Origin: Candidatus Hydrogenedentota bacterium
GTDB lineage: Bacteria; Hydrogenedentota; Hydrogenedentia; Hydrogenedentales; CAITNO01
Assembly (NCBI GenBank): GCA_012730045.1
Contig: JAAYBR010000041.1
Coordinates: forward strand, 1 to 63,947
Length of the DNA: 63,947 nucleotides
Reading direction: 5' to 3'
Positions 1 to 10,614 of this stretch are shown piece by piece. The stretch's first letter is position 1. Each line of letters starts with the position of its first letter. The notes beneath the pieces were generated by a model. It did not search any database, was not told the DNA's origin, and saw nothing but the letters and a program-made list of their open reading frames with translations. The position numbers and the translations under genes are program-made.

Positions 1-180
1 CCCGGCGGCCTAGTCTTCGGGCTCACGCCAGCCCGGCGGTTGGAACGGAAGACAAGGCCAGCGGGACGCTGGCGGTACGGCAGGGACAGAAGACACGGCA
101 GGCGGGACGCCTGCGCTAGTGCGGCGGGCAGGCGGGGGCTGTTCCGTGGCGCCGCCGTCCCGGCGGCCTTGTCTTCGGGC
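1..180. repeat. Hairpin repeat cluster (stem-GGA-stem units), first block
   Basis: No gene is seen here. At 58-80 there is CCAGCG-GGA-CGCTGG followed by CGGTACGG, and at 99-118 CAGGCG-GGA-CGCCTG followed by CGCTA. An opposite-strand unit at 148-168 has the stem CGGCGG/CCGCCG. The stems differ but stay complementary, while the GGA loop and the GCG(C/G)TA tail are kept. The stretch at 1-20 (CCCGGCGGCCTAGTCTTCGG) recurs almost exactly at 159-178, so the window opens inside one of these units. Related units occur at 373-480 and 52834-52858. Confidence 0.7.
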
Positions 181-236
181 GCACGGCGGACCGGCGGCCG
201 GGAAGCGCTTCCACGGCGCAGACACCCGGCCTTCCC

Positions 237-323
237 GTCATTCCCGCGCACGCGGGAATCCATCCTGGGTCGGCGGGTGACGCCACGCGCCAAGGCATGA
301 GCCCCCGCTTTCGCGGGGGTGAC
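237..323. repeat. Two short palindromic intergenic elements
   Basis: A hairpin with arms ATTCCCGCG (240-248) and CGCGGGAAT (251-259) sits in the widespread context GTCATTCCCGCG...GCGGGAATCCA. A second hairpin has arms at 302-308 and 313-319 (CCCCCGC/GCGGGGG). Both are of the dispersed palindromic type found in many bacterial genomes. No coding signal is seen. Confidence 0.6.
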
Positions 324-372
324 GGGGGTGTGGGTGACCGGCGTGACGCTTGCGCTGCGGCAGGGCGGAAGA

Positions 373-480
373 CAGGGCCAGCGAGACGCTGGCGGTACGG
401 CAGGGACAGAAGACACGGCAGGCGGGACGCCTGCGCTACGGTAGGCAGAAGACAGGGCCAGCGGGACGCTGTCGGTACGG
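373..480. repeat. Hairpin repeat cluster (stem-GGA-stem units), second block
   Basis: Three further units stand in tandem. Unit 378-400 is CCAGCG-AGA-CGCTGG, unit 419-441 is CAGGCG-GGA-CGCCTG, and unit 458-480 is CCAGCG-GGA-CGCTGT with one stem mismatch. They are joined by linkers of the type CAGAAGACA(C/G)GG. The block ends about 20 bp from the stop codon of the oxidoreductase gene at 501, so transcripts of that gene could end in or run through it. Confidence 0.7.
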
Positions 481-500
481 GGGCGGGCAGGCGGTGTCGG

Positions 501-1745
501 TCAGCCCACGGTGTAGGGGGCGCGCTGGGGACGGTCCACGTGCTTGTTGGCCTCCTCGTCGTCGAAGCGCTCGGCGACGGGGTCCCATTTGAGCGGGCGG
601 CCGACCCAGCGGGCGATGTTGCCGAGGTGGCAGACGGTGGTGGAGCGGTGGCCAATCTCCACATCGGTGACGGGGAGTTCGCGGGAGCGGATGCAGGCCT
701 CCCAGTGGCCCAGGTGGTCCTCGCGGCCGTTGGCCTTGCCGGCGATGTCCCCGGCGAGCTGTTTGCCGAGTTCGGGGGGATCGGTGCGGAAGATGCCCCG
801 GTCAATCTCGAGGGTGCCGCCCTCGCAGATGAATTTGCCGCCGCCGTCGCGGCCCTGGCCGTCGAGATGGACAACGACGCCGCTGGCGTAGCGCATGTGC
901 ACGGGGTCGGTCAGGCCCTTGCCGTCGGCCCACACCTCGACGGGGCCGGAGGCGTCCATGCCGAGGGCCCACTGGATCTGGTCGAGGCCGTGGGCGCCCC
1001 AGCCGGTCATCTCGCCGCCGGAGAAGGGGGTGAAGGAAATCCAGCCGAGTGGCCGCCCCTGGGCGTCCTTGCGGCCGTTGGCGCGCGGCAGGAAAAGGTC
1101 CTCATGGTAGGGGAGCACGGGGGCCTGGCCGCTCCAACGGTCCCAGTCGAGCCCCTCGGGCAGGGGCTGCTCCGGCAGGTCGCAGGCCCACGGGCTGGGG
1201 TAGTTGGCGGCGTGCACCTCGCGCACGGCGCCGAGCTTCCCCTCGCGGATGAGCGCGCAGGCGACCCGGTTGGGTTCCATGGACCGCTGCTGGCTGCCCG
1301 TCATGACGATGCGTTTGTGCTCGCGGGCGGCGTCGGACATGAGCCGCCCCTCGCGGATGGTGAGGGTCATGGGCTTCTCGACATAGACGTCCTTGCCCGC
1401 GCGGCAGGCGTCTATGGAGGGCTGGGCGTGCCAGTGGTCCGGCGTGGCCACGACCACGGCGTCAATGCCGGGGTCGGCCAGCAGCTCGCGGTAGTCCGTG
1501 AAGACCTTCCAGCCCTTGTCACTGAACTTCTTCAGCCGGGGCTGGAAGACATCCGCCGCAGCGACGCCCTCCATGCCCTTGGAAAGTTTCAGCAGGTCCT
1601 GGCAGCGGCGCCCCACGCCGATAAAGCCGACCTGAATGCGGTCGTTGGCGCCGAACACGCGGCGGGGCAGAATGAGGGGAAACACGGAAGCGGCCAGCGC
1701 GCCGCGCAGAAACGCGCGGCGGCCCATGCGGCGGGGGTCAGACAT
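501..1745 (-). CDS. Gfo/Idh/MocA family oxidoreductase with Tat signal
   Basis: A predicted NAD(P)-dependent sugar or inositol-type dehydrogenase, 414 aa, exported by the Tat route. The N-terminus carries a twin-arginine signal (MGRRAFLRGALAAS), then the Rossmann start IQVGFIGVGRR. The EKPMTL segment is the family's EKP motif, whose Lys is normally catalytic. The C-terminal half fits the alpha/beta Gfo/Idh C-domain. The ATG at 1745 is chosen because AGGAGAGG lies about 7 nt upstream; an upstream in-frame ATG at 1787 lacks this. Tat-exported Gfo/Idh proteins are abundant in planctomycete- and Hydrogenedentes-like genomes. The substrate cannot be told from the sequence. Confidence 0.9.
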   Translation of the reverse strand: MSDPRRMGRRAFLRGALAASVFPLILPRRVFGANDRIQVGFIGVGRRCQDLLKLSKGMEGVAAADVFQPRLKKFSDKGWKVFTDYRELLADPGIDAVVVATPDHWHAQPSIDACRAGKDVYVEKPMTLTIREGRLMSDAAREHKRIVMTGSQQRSMEPNRVACALIREGKLGAVREVHAANYPSPWACDLPEQPLPEGLDWDRWSGQAPVLPYHEDLFLPRANGRKDAQGRPLGWISFTPFSGGEMTGWGAHGLDQIQWALGMDASGPVEVWADGKGLTDPVHMRYASGVVVHLDGQGRDGGGKFICEGGTLEIDRGIFRTDPPELGKQLAGDIAGKANGREDHLGHWEACIRSRELPVTDVEIGHRSTTVCHLGNIARWVGRPLKWDPVAERFDDEEANKHVDRPQRAPYTVG

Positions 1746-1837
1746 GACATACCTCTCCTGATGGCGTCCGAAAACAGAAACACCCATCCCCGCCCCGCAG
1801 GAGCGGTGAGAAACCCTTGTGGTCCGCGAAGAAGGGA

Positions 1838-1972
1838 CTAGTCCAGGTGGGACGCGTTCTTGCCCTTCATCGAGACGATCTCAATGACGAAGCCGAACAC
1901 GCGGTCCAGAATGCCCAGCACCGCCTCGTCGTCATGCGCCTTCACCACAGTGACCCGCCGAAGATGCTTCAT
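1838..1972 (-). CDS. Small hypothetical protein (44 aa)
   Basis: A short frame beginning MKHLRRVTVVKAHDDEAVLG and ending NASHLD. A purine-rich Shine-Dalgarno (GGGAGAA) precedes the ATG by about 7 nt, which is the main reason to take it as a gene. No signal peptide or family was recognised. The first 30 residues alternate charged and hydrophobic residues as in a small alpha/beta fold. It lies upstream of and in the same direction as the oxidoreductase, about 90 bp away. It may be a chance frame. Confidence 0.45.
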   Translation of the reverse strand: MKHLRRVTVVKAHDDEAVLGILDRVFGFVIEIVSMKGKNASHLD

Positions 1973-2214
1973 GGTTCTTCTCCCGTCCGGCCGGAACGGT
2001 GCCCGGTCCGGAATCATGCGTTTTCCACCCGCCCAGCGTAGCACAGCGGCGAAAAAAGGTCAAGCGCGACCCGGGGCGTTCCGCCTTCGCACCCATCGAA
2101 GACCTGAATCGCCAATTGAAGCCTGTCCCCTGCCGGGTGAGACAGCAGGAAGAGGGCGCCGCCTGGCGCGCCCGGACACGGACACGAGAACCACCGATTA
2201 TCCCGCGATTCGGG

Positions 2215-3627
2215 TTATTCGATGGGTTCCGCGGCGACGGGCAGCTCGATGCGGAGACGGGTCCAGCGGTCGGTGCGGAAGACGGCCCAGGTGAGCAGGA
2301 GGCGGGCGGTCTGCGTGACGACCAGGGTCATCCAGACGGCCCGGGGGGTGAGCATGCCCGCCCAGGCCAGCGCCTGGCACACCCCGACGAGAATGACGAT
2401 CTGCGTCATGAAGGCGATGAACATGGGCAGCTTGGTCTCGCCCGCGCCCTGGAGCCCGCCGGTCAGGGCCAGCGTGGCCGCCAGCGCGACGCCCGCAAAA
2501 CTCAGGTGGTGCAGCAGGGAGACGCCGTAGCCCCGCAGGGGCTCGTCCGCGGCGTTGAACAGGTCCAGCAGGGGGCCGGGCACGATCCAGAACAGCACCC
2601 CCACGAACACGGCCCACAGCGAGCCGACAACGGCGGTGACCCCCACGGCGGCCTTGCCCCGGCCGGGGTCGCCCGCGCCGATGTTCTGTCCCATGAGCGT
2701 GCCCGACGCCGACCGCAGGCCGAAGGCGGTCCACGCGACGAGGGAGAAGAGCTGGGCGTAGCAGATGGTGTAGGCGGCCTGGGCCGCCGGGCCGTTCTCC
2801 AGCATGCCGATGTAGCGGAGAAGGAAGACTCCGCCGATGTTCAGCAGCACGCCCTGCACCCCCGTGGGCAGGCCGATGCGCGCCACCAGGACGATGATGG
2901 CGGGGTCGGGCAGCAGGCGCCACCGCCGGGGCGGCTGGATGATCATTTTTCGCCGGTGGATCAGCCAAAACCCGATGGCCATGGAAACCGCCGGCGCCAG
3001 CACGGTGCCCAGCGCCGCCCCCGTCGTGCCGAGCGCGGGGAAGGGCCCCGCCCCCGTGATCAGCACGATGCTGATGGCGACGTTGAGCAGCGTGGTCAGC
3101 ACGCCCAGTTTCAGCGGCGTGGTCGGGTCGCCGGAGGCGTTGAACGCGCCCGTCAGCATGAACATGAGGAAAAGCGGCGCGCCGCAGGCAAACAGGATGC
3201 GCAGGTAGGGCAGCGCGTGGACCCGGACCGACGGCCCGGCCTCCACAAAATCCAGCAGCCGGGGCGCGGCGAGCCACCCCAGCGGCGCCACCACGAAGAA
3301 CAGCACGAACACGGCGCACAGCAGGGACGAATGGAAAACCTCGCTCAGCGTTTCGCGGTCCTCGCGGCCCGCGTAGCGCGCGATCAGCACGTTGGTCCCG
3401 TGGAAAATCGAGGCCACGGACACCACCACCACCAGAAACACCTGCCACGCCACGCCGATGGCCGCGTTCGCCGCGTTGTCCGCCGACGCCACGAACCGCC
3501 CCACCAGCACATGGTCCACCACCCCGTGCGCCCCGTTCACGAGGTTCAGCAGCACCAGCGGCCAGGCAAGCTTCCACACCGAGCGCAGAAGACTTCCCGA
3601 CACGATTTCCTTGTCAAACGATTTCAT
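2215..3627 (-). CDS. MATE family multidrug/cation efflux protein
   Basis: A 470-aa inner-membrane protein with about twelve hydrophobic segments and the two-fold internal repeat typical of MATE (DinF/NorM-like) exporters, which expel cationic compounds using a Na+ or H+ gradient. The N-terminus (KEIVSGSLLRSVWKLAWPLV) and the GLPTGVQGVLLNIGG segment opening the second half are characteristic. Length matches the family. No strong Shine-Dalgarno precedes the ATG. On the minus strand a TATACT box lies at 3665-3670, about 40 bp upstream, and could be its -10 element, but no convincing -35 accompanies it. Substrate unknown. Confidence 0.92.
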   Translation of the reverse strand: MKSFDKEIVSGSLLRSVWKLAWPLVLLNLVNGAHGVVDHVLVGRFVASADNAANAAIGVAWQVFLVVVVSVASIFHGTNVLIARYAGREDRETLSEVFHSSLLCAVFVLFFVVAPLGWLAAPRLLDFVEAGPSVRVHALPYLRILFACGAPLFLMFMLTGAFNASGDPTTPLKLGVLTTLLNVAISIVLITGAGPFPALGTTGAALGTVLAPAVSMAIGFWLIHRRKMIIQPPRRWRLLPDPAIIVLVARIGLPTGVQGVLLNIGGVFLLRYIGMLENGPAAQAAYTICYAQLFSLVAWTAFGLRSASGTLMGQNIGAGDPGRGKAAVGVTAVVGSLWAVFVGVLFWIVPGPLLDLFNAADEPLRGYGVSLLHHLSFAGVALAATLALTGGLQGAGETKLPMFIAFMTQIVILVGVCQALAWAGMLTPRAVWMTLVVTQTARLLLTWAVFRTDRWTRLRIELPVAAEPIE

Positions 3628-3717
3628 GGGCGGGGCGTGGTCTCCGGCTCTGGGGGTGTCCGGTAGTATAGACCACGCGCGCCCCGCCGCGGAGTCAGCG
3701 GGCGCGCGGCAGGGGAT

Positions 3718-3751
3718 TTCACCACGGAGTCACGGGGGGCACGGAGAGAAG
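3718..3751. repeat. Dispersed repeat (CACGGAGTCACGG type)
   Basis: The purine-rich stretch ACCACGGAGTCACGG followed by GCACGGAGAG is matched with changes at 49281-49310. It lies between the MATE and SPFH genes, in the otherwise featureless 3628-3826 gap. Confidence 0.45.
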
Positions 3752-3826
3752 GAGGCGCAAGCGCCCGGTTAAGGGGGGGCGGCGCTTCCCGGCGGTCGGC
3801 CCAATGGGCGGCTGTCCATTCGGGGG

Positions 3827-4684
3827 CTAGTCTTCCTTCGCCGGGGATACGGCGGTGTCTTCCCGGTCCGTGTGCGTGGAGACGGGGAGGTCGCCGAGGA
3901 TGAGCTGCGGGGAGATGCCGCGTTCGGTGACGATGATCTTGGCGTTGTTCTTGAGGGACGCCTCGGTCACTTCCAGGCGTTTGAGGTCCTTGGCGTTGCC
4001 CACGAAGTACCGCTCCGCCGCCTCGTTTACGAGCTGAATGGCCCGGGCCTTGCCCTCGGCCACGCGGATTTCGGCCTCGCGGCGGCCCTCGGCAATCTGA
4101 ATGGCCGCCAGCTTCTCCTGTTCGGCCGCCTCAAACTTGCCGGTGGCCAGCAGCTTCATGGCGCGCCGCTCCTGTTCGGCGGTCTTCTGCTTGTGCATGG
4201 CCTTCTTGATGTCCTCGGGCGGGTCAATCAGGCGGATTTCGACCTTGCAGACCTTGAGCCCCCAGTCGGCCACCATCTGGTCGAGCACGGTTTGCAGGTT
4301 GCTGGAGATCCGCTCCCGCGCCGTGAGGCTGTCATCGAGGGTGAGCTGGCCGAACTCCTGGCGGAGATTCGTCTTGGCCAGCTCGATGACCGCCAGGGTC
4401 CAGTCGTCAATGCTGTAGAAGGTCTTTTTGATGTTTTCCGCATCCAGCCCCGGGCGCACCCAGATCAGCCCGTCCACCTGGATTTCCACGTTGTCCTTCG
4501 TGATGACGGCCTGCGGCTCGATGTCCATGGTGTGCTCGCGGACATCACGGATGCGGGTCACATTGAGCAGGGGCCACTGAAGGTGAAATCCCGGCTCGAC
4601 GAAGCGGCTGTACTTGCCGAGAAACTCGACGATCCCGCGCTCGTACTGCCTGACGATGTACACGGGGGAAATGATGATCCGCAT
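3827..4684 (-). CDS. SPFH/band 7 (stomatin-like) protein
   Basis: A 285-aa SPFH protein, a class that scaffolds membrane microdomains and often guards membrane proteases. The band 7 core runs from about residue 10 to 190 and includes the hallmarks FLGKYSRFVEPGFHLQWPL and AVITKDNVEIQVDGLIWVR. A charged coiled coil with repeated Ala-Glu blocks follows (about 165-230). The N-terminal hydrophobic stretch (MRIIISPVYIV) is shorter than the transmembrane anchor of stomatins, so membrane attachment may be peripheral. The NfeD partner often next to such genes is absent. The start has a GGGAAGGGAAG Shine-Dalgarno. It is divergent from topA, 373 bp apart. Confidence 0.88.
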   Translation of the reverse strand: MRIIISPVYIVRQYERGIVEFLGKYSRFVEPGFHLQWPLLNVTRIRDVREHTMDIEPQAVITKDNVEIQVDGLIWVRPGLDAENIKKTFYSIDDWTLAVIELAKTNLRQEFGQLTLDDSLTARERISSNLQTVLDQMVADWGLKVCKVEIRLIDPPEDIKKAMHKQKTAEQERRAMKLLATGKFEAAEQEKLAAIQIAEGRREAEIRVAEGKARAIQLVNEAAERYFVGNAKDLKRLEVTEASLKNNAKIIVTERGISPQLILGDLPVSTHTDREDTAVSPAKED

Positions 4685-5057
4685 GACGCTTCCCTTCCCT
4701 TTGCGGTGCGGGGCGGCGGCGCGGAGGATGCGGCGGTCCGGCCCGCCGCCCTCATTGGGTGCCCCCCCGGGTTCAAGTTGCCCTTTCGCGCCGGGGTCGG
4801 GACGTTTCCGCCCTCCCGCCCGGCGTCTGCGAAACAGGATAGGACAGGCCCCGGAGGTATGTCAAACATCCCCCCACCCCCCTTCCTGCGGGGTGTCGAG
4901 GGGAGGAATGTTACTTCGGGGAAATCGTACCGGGGTTGCATTCGGGGTTCGAATTGTGGTGGAGTTCCGGGTTTGGGGTCCGTTTGCGCCGGGTTGGCGG
5001 GGTTTGTCCCCCCCGTCCGGGCATCGGTTTTTTGGGAAACCTGCAAGGAACTGTCCC
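4685..5057. other. Divergent intergenic region upstream of topA
   Basis: No gene is seen. The only structure noticed is an imperfect inverted repeat, AACAT (4865-4869) to ATGTT (4908-4912), with C-rich and G-rich tracts between. It loosely recalls the GGGGATGTT ends of the repeats at 33.1 and 43.9 kb but is too diverged to assign. Promoters for the two flanking genes must lie here; none was convincing. Confidence 0.4.
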
Positions 5058-7730
5058 TTGAAACTTGTGATTGTGGAGTCGCCCGCGAAGGCAAAGACGA
5101 TCGGCAAATTCCTCGGCCGCGACTACCGCGTTGTGGCCAGTTACGGCCATGTGCGCGACCTGCCGCAGTCGGCCGACGAGATTCCGGCGGCCCTGCGGCA
5201 GAAGCCGTGGGCGCGGCTGGGGGTGGACGTGGACAACGGGTTTGCCCCGTGCTATGTGGTGCAGAAGGACAGCAAGAAGCACCTTTCGGAGCTGAAGAAG
5301 CTCTGCGGGGAGGCCGACGCGGTGATTCTGGCCACGGACGAGGACCGCGAGGGAGAGTCCATCAGCTGGCACCTGCTGGAGGAGCTTAAGCCCAAGGTGC
5401 CGGTGAGCCGCATCGCCTTCCATGAGATCACGAAATCGGCCATAGACCAGGCCATGGCGTCCCCCCGGAGCATGAACGACCAGCTGGTGCGCGCGCAGGA
5501 GACGCGGCGGATTCTGGACCGCCTCTTCGGCTACGAGCTGTCGCCGGTGCTGTGGAAAAAGGTCCGGACCCGCCTGAGCGCGGGCCGGGTGCAGAGCGTG
5601 GCGGTGCGGCTGGTGGTCGAGCGCGAGGAGGAGCGGCGCGCCTTCCACCGGACGGAGTACTGGGATGTGCAGGCGGCGCTGTCCGCCGGGGGCAAGGCCT
5701 TCACGGCCACCCTCACGGCCCTCGACGGCCAGCGGATCGCCCAGGGCAAGGATTTCGACGCGGCCACGGGCGCGCTGAAGGAGCGGCTGGACGACAAGGT
5801 GGCCTGGCTGGACGCGGACGGCGCGGCGGCGGTGGCCCGGGCGCTCCAGGCGCGCACGCCGTGGCGCGTGGCGGCGGTGGAGCAGAAGGAGGCGGTGCAG
5901 CGGCCCCTGCCGCCCTACACGACCTCGAGCCTCCAGCAGGCGGCCTCGTCGGTGTGCGGGTTCAGCCCGCGCCAGACCATGCAGATCGCCCAGCGGCTGT
6001 ACGAGGGCGTGGACCTCGGCAGCGGCGAGCGCGAGGGTCTCATCACCTACATGAGAACGGACTCCGTGGTCCTGAGCGAAAAGGCGCTCCAGGAGGCCGG
6101 CGAGGTCATCTCCCGCCTGTACGGCCCGGAATACCACCACCGCCAGCAGTACACGACCAAGTCCAAAATGGCGCAGGAGGCCCACGAGGCCATCCGCCCC
6201 ACCCACCTCGGCAAGACACCGGAAGCCGTGGCCCCCTTCCTCAAGCCCGAGGAGCTGAAGCTTTACCGGCTCGTCTGGAACCGCACCATCGCCTCGCAGA
6301 TGGCCCCCGCAAAACTGTTCAAGACGGCGGTGGACTTCCACGCGGAGGCGGACAACGGGCGCCCGGCGGTCCTGCGGGCCAACGGGTCCGTGGTGACCTT
6401 TCCCGGGTTCCTGCGGCTGCTGGAGGGAATGCAGAAGGAGACCGAGCTGCCCCCCCTGAAAGAGGGCATGACCGTGGGCCCGGGGGGCGACATCGCCCTG
6501 GACGGCGTGACCCCGGAACAGCACAACACCCAGCCCCCGGCGCGCTTCACCGAGGCGTCGCTGGTGAAGCGGCTGGAGGAGGAGGGCATCGGCCGCCCCT
6601 CGACCTACGCGCCGACCATCTCCACGATCCAGGCGCGGGAATATGTCGAGCGGGTGGACAAGGTGCTGGCCCCCACCTATCTGGGCATCGCCGTGACCCT
6701 GCTGCTGCGCCGGCATTTCGGCGAGTATGTGGATGTCGGCTTTACGGCCCGCATGGAGGACGTGCTGGACAGCATCGCCGAGGGCGGGCTGGACTGGCAG
6801 GCCTTCCTCCATGACTTTTATTTCGGCGACAAGCACGACTACGGCCAGGGGCTCAAGCCCCAGATCGCCGAGAAGCTTCCGGAAATCGAGTTTCCCGCCA
6901 TTCCCGTGGGCGACACCCCGGACGGCGAGCCGCTGGTCGTGCGCCTCGGCAAGGGCGAGCCCTTCCTCCAGCGGGGCCCCGGCGGCGAGGGCAATTTCGC
7001 CACCATCCCGCGCGGGCTCTACTATGACGAGCTGACGGTGGAGCGCGCCCTGGAGGTGCTGGAGACCAAGGCGAAGACCGGCGAGGGGCTGGGCGCCGAC
7101 CCGGCCACCGGCCTGACGGTCTACGCGTTCGAGGGGAGATTCGGCCCCTATGTCCAGCTGGGCTTCGCCAGGGAGGGCAAGGAAAAGGTGAAGCGCGCCT
7201 CGCTGCCCAAGGGCACGGACGTCGGCATGGTCACCCTGGAGACGGCGCTGAAATACCTGTCCCTGCCGCGCACCCTGGGGGCGCACCCCGAAAAGGGCAA
7301 ACCGGTCATGGCCTCCATCGGCCCCTACGGCCCCTACGTCGGCTGCGACGGCGAGTTCCGCAGTCTGCCCAAGAACGACTCCGAGGCGGTGTTCAAAGTG
7401 GACCTCGCCGGGGCGCTCGCCCTGCTGAGCCAGCCCAAGGGCGTGCGCGTGAAGCAGGTGCTCCGGACCCTGGGCGTGATGCCCGGCACGGACACCCCGG
7501 TCGAGCTGTACGAGGGGCGCTACGGCCCCTATGTGACCAACGGCGACGTGAACGCCACCCTGCCCAAGGACACGACCCCGGAGGCCGTGACGCTGGAGCG
7601 GGCCCTGGAGCTGATCGCCGAGGCGGAAAAGAAGCCCCGGAAACCCGCCCGCAGGAAAGCCGCGCCGAAGAAGACCGCCGCAAAGAAGACCGCCGCAAAG
7701 GGCGGCGCCCGCCGGAAGAAGACGGAATAG
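5058..7730 (+). CDS. topA: DNA topoisomerase I (type IA)
   Basis: This 890-aa protein relaxes negatively supercoiled DNA by single-strand passage. The Toprim domain starts at once (VIVESPAKAKTIGKFLG) with the acidic triad DEDREGE at 94-100. The active-site motif YMRTDS places catalytic Tyr331. Topoisomerase C-terminal repeats follow (FGPYV, GPYGPYVG, YGPYV), and the last 32 or so residues are a Lys/Ala/Pro-rich tail like histone H1. No CxxC zinc fingers are present, unlike E. coli TopA. The start is a TTG with AAGGAA 7 nt upstream; it places the protein exactly at the conserved KLVIVESPAKA start, and there is no ATG nearby. The 3' neighbour gmd begins 36 bp on. Confidence 0.96.
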   Translation: MKLVIVESPAKAKTIGKFLGRDYRVVASYGHVRDLPQSADEIPAALRQKPWARLGVDVDNGFAPCYVVQKDSKKHLSELKKLCGEADAVILATDEDREGESISWHLLEELKPKVPVSRIAFHEITKSAIDQAMASPRSMNDQLVRAQETRRILDRLFGYELSPVLWKKVRTRLSAGRVQSVAVRLVVEREEERRAFHRTEYWDVQAALSAGGKAFTATLTALDGQRIAQGKDFDAATGALKERLDDKVAWLDADGAAAVARALQARTPWRVAAVEQKEAVQRPLPPYTTSSLQQAASSVCGFSPRQTMQIAQRLYEGVDLGSGEREGLITYMRTDSVVLSEKALQEAGEVISRLYGPEYHHRQQYTTKSKMAQEAHEAIRPTHLGKTPEAVAPFLKPEELKLYRLVWNRTIASQMAPAKLFKTAVDFHAEADNGRPAVLRANGSVVTFPGFLRLLEGMQKETELPPLKEGMTVGPGGDIALDGVTPEQHNTQPPARFTEASLVKRLEEEGIGRPSTYAPTISTIQAREYVERVDKVLAPTYLGIAVTLLLRRHFGEYVDVGFTARMEDVLDSIAEGGLDWQAFLHDFYFGDKHDYGQGLKPQIAEKLPEIEFPAIPVGDTPDGEPLVVRLGKGEPFLQRGPGGEGNFATIPRGLYYDELTVERALEVLETKAKTGEGLGADPATGLTVYAFEGRFGPYVQLGFAREGKEKVKRASLPKGTDVGMVTLETALKYLSLPRTLGAHPEKGKPVMASIGPYGPYVGCDGEFRSLPKNDSEAVFKVDLAGALALLSQPKGVRVKQVLRTLGVMPGTDTPVELYEGRYGPYVTNGDVNATLPKDTTPEAVTLERALELIAEAEKKPRKPARRKAAPKKTAAKKTAAKGGARRKKTE

Positions 7731-9706
<1,976 letters not shown>

Positions 9707-9859
9707 GTGGCGCTTCCGGCCGCTGTTTTCGGAGATTGACGCTTGGAACAGAGCAGGCGGTGGGCGATGACGCGTGATGCGGCGGATTGCCGCTCATGGC
9801 CTTTCTGTCTCGGTGATGGAGAGGGAGATTCTTGGCGCATCGACGGGTCATGACTCAAA

Positions 9860-10614
9860 GCATCCCGGAGGGATGCAGGATATTAGCCGGTGGTTGAGCG
9901 AAGCGATACCACCGGAAAAGGGAGCGAAAACCAACGCACCCCGGAGGGGTGCAGGACCATAGCCGCGGGGAGATACTGCCATGTCGTCCACCTATCTCAG
10001 CCTCCACTATCACTTGGTTTTCGGAACGAAGGAACGCCGTCCCTTTATTGATCCCCCTTGGGGCGCGCGTCTCAACGAATATCTCGGCGGTACTGTGAAA
10101 TCCATGGGCGGCTATCCCGAACGCATCGGCGGTATGGCGGATCACGTCCACCTTCTTGTGGGTCTTAGGGCCACCCATTGCCTGTCGGATTTCGTGAGGG
10201 ATTTGAAGAAGAACTCATCCCTGTGGGTACACAGGGAAATCGGCATGCGCGATTTCGCCTGGCAGGAAGGGTATGCCGCGTTTACGGTCAGCGCCACGGC
10301 GCGCAAGGGGGTGAAGACATACATATCCCGGCAGGGTGAACACCACCGGGCCAAGAGTTTCTCAGAGGAGTTGGCCGGCCTTCTGGAACAAGCCGGGATC
10401 GAATACAATCCGGATTATCTTGCGTGAATCGGGAGGGGGAAGGGTCCTGCACCCCTCCGGGGTGCCACATAAGGCGGGGAGTCCGATGTCCGGTGGTGGC
10501 GCTCCGGCATGGAGTCGGGCGCGGTCCCGGCAAGCGGCACTCATTGCGCCCGCAACTATCCTGCTTTCAAGACCGCGCAACCACCGGCTAATATCCTCCA
10601 CCCCTCCGGGGTGG
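9860..10614. mobile_element. RAYT (REP-associated tyrosine transposase) unit with inverted ends
   Basis: The transposase gene at 9981-10427 lies between inverted arms. The left arm has the hairpin GCATCCC-GGA-GGGATGC (9860-9876), then AGGATATTAGCCGGTGGTT (9877-9895). The right arm has the exact reverse complement of that 19-mer (10579-10597), then CCACCCC-TCC-GGGGTGG (10598-10614). Two more hairpins with GCACCCC/GGGGTGC stems are internal (9936-9952, 10449-10465), and 9887-9915 pairs CCGGTGGT with ACCACCGG. The stems vary with compensating changes, as in REP sequences. A gene-less relative is at 46987-47220. Confidence 0.8.
9981..10427 (+). CDS. REP-associated tyrosine transposase (RAYT, IS200-like Y1 family)
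   Basis: This 148-aa protein belongs to the Y1_Tnp HUH single-strand transposases that recognise and move REP hairpins. It shows the N-terminal YLSLHYHLVFGTKERRP, the HUH motif in GGMADHVHLLVGL, and the family signature YISRQGEHHRAKSF, where Tyr is the expected nucleophile and the Gln helps bind metal. GGGAGA lies about 8 nt before the ATG. Complete length, intact motifs and the surrounding REP-like hairpins suggest it is or recently was active. RAYTs are usually single-copy and immobile themselves but spread their repeats. Confidence 0.92.
   Translation: MSSTYLSLHYHLVFGTKERRPFIDPPWGARLNEYLGGTVKSMGGYPERIGGMADHVHLLVGLRATHCLSDFVRDLKKNSSLWVHREIGMRDFAWQEGYAAFTVSATARKGVKTYISRQGEHHRAKSFSEELAGLLEQAGIEYNPDYLA

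Noticed and set aside
1999-3666. A 555-codon plus-strand frame opposite the MATE gene
   Set aside because: Strongly biased toward Arg, Gln, Gly, His and Asp with no hydrophobic core, typical of an antisense shadow of a membrane protein.
4865-4912. A third copy of the GGGGATGTT-type inverted repeat upstream of topA
   Set aside because: Only AACAT/ATGTT and G/C-rich tracts agree; the two diagnostic hairpins are not recognisable, so it is listed only as an imperfect hairpin.
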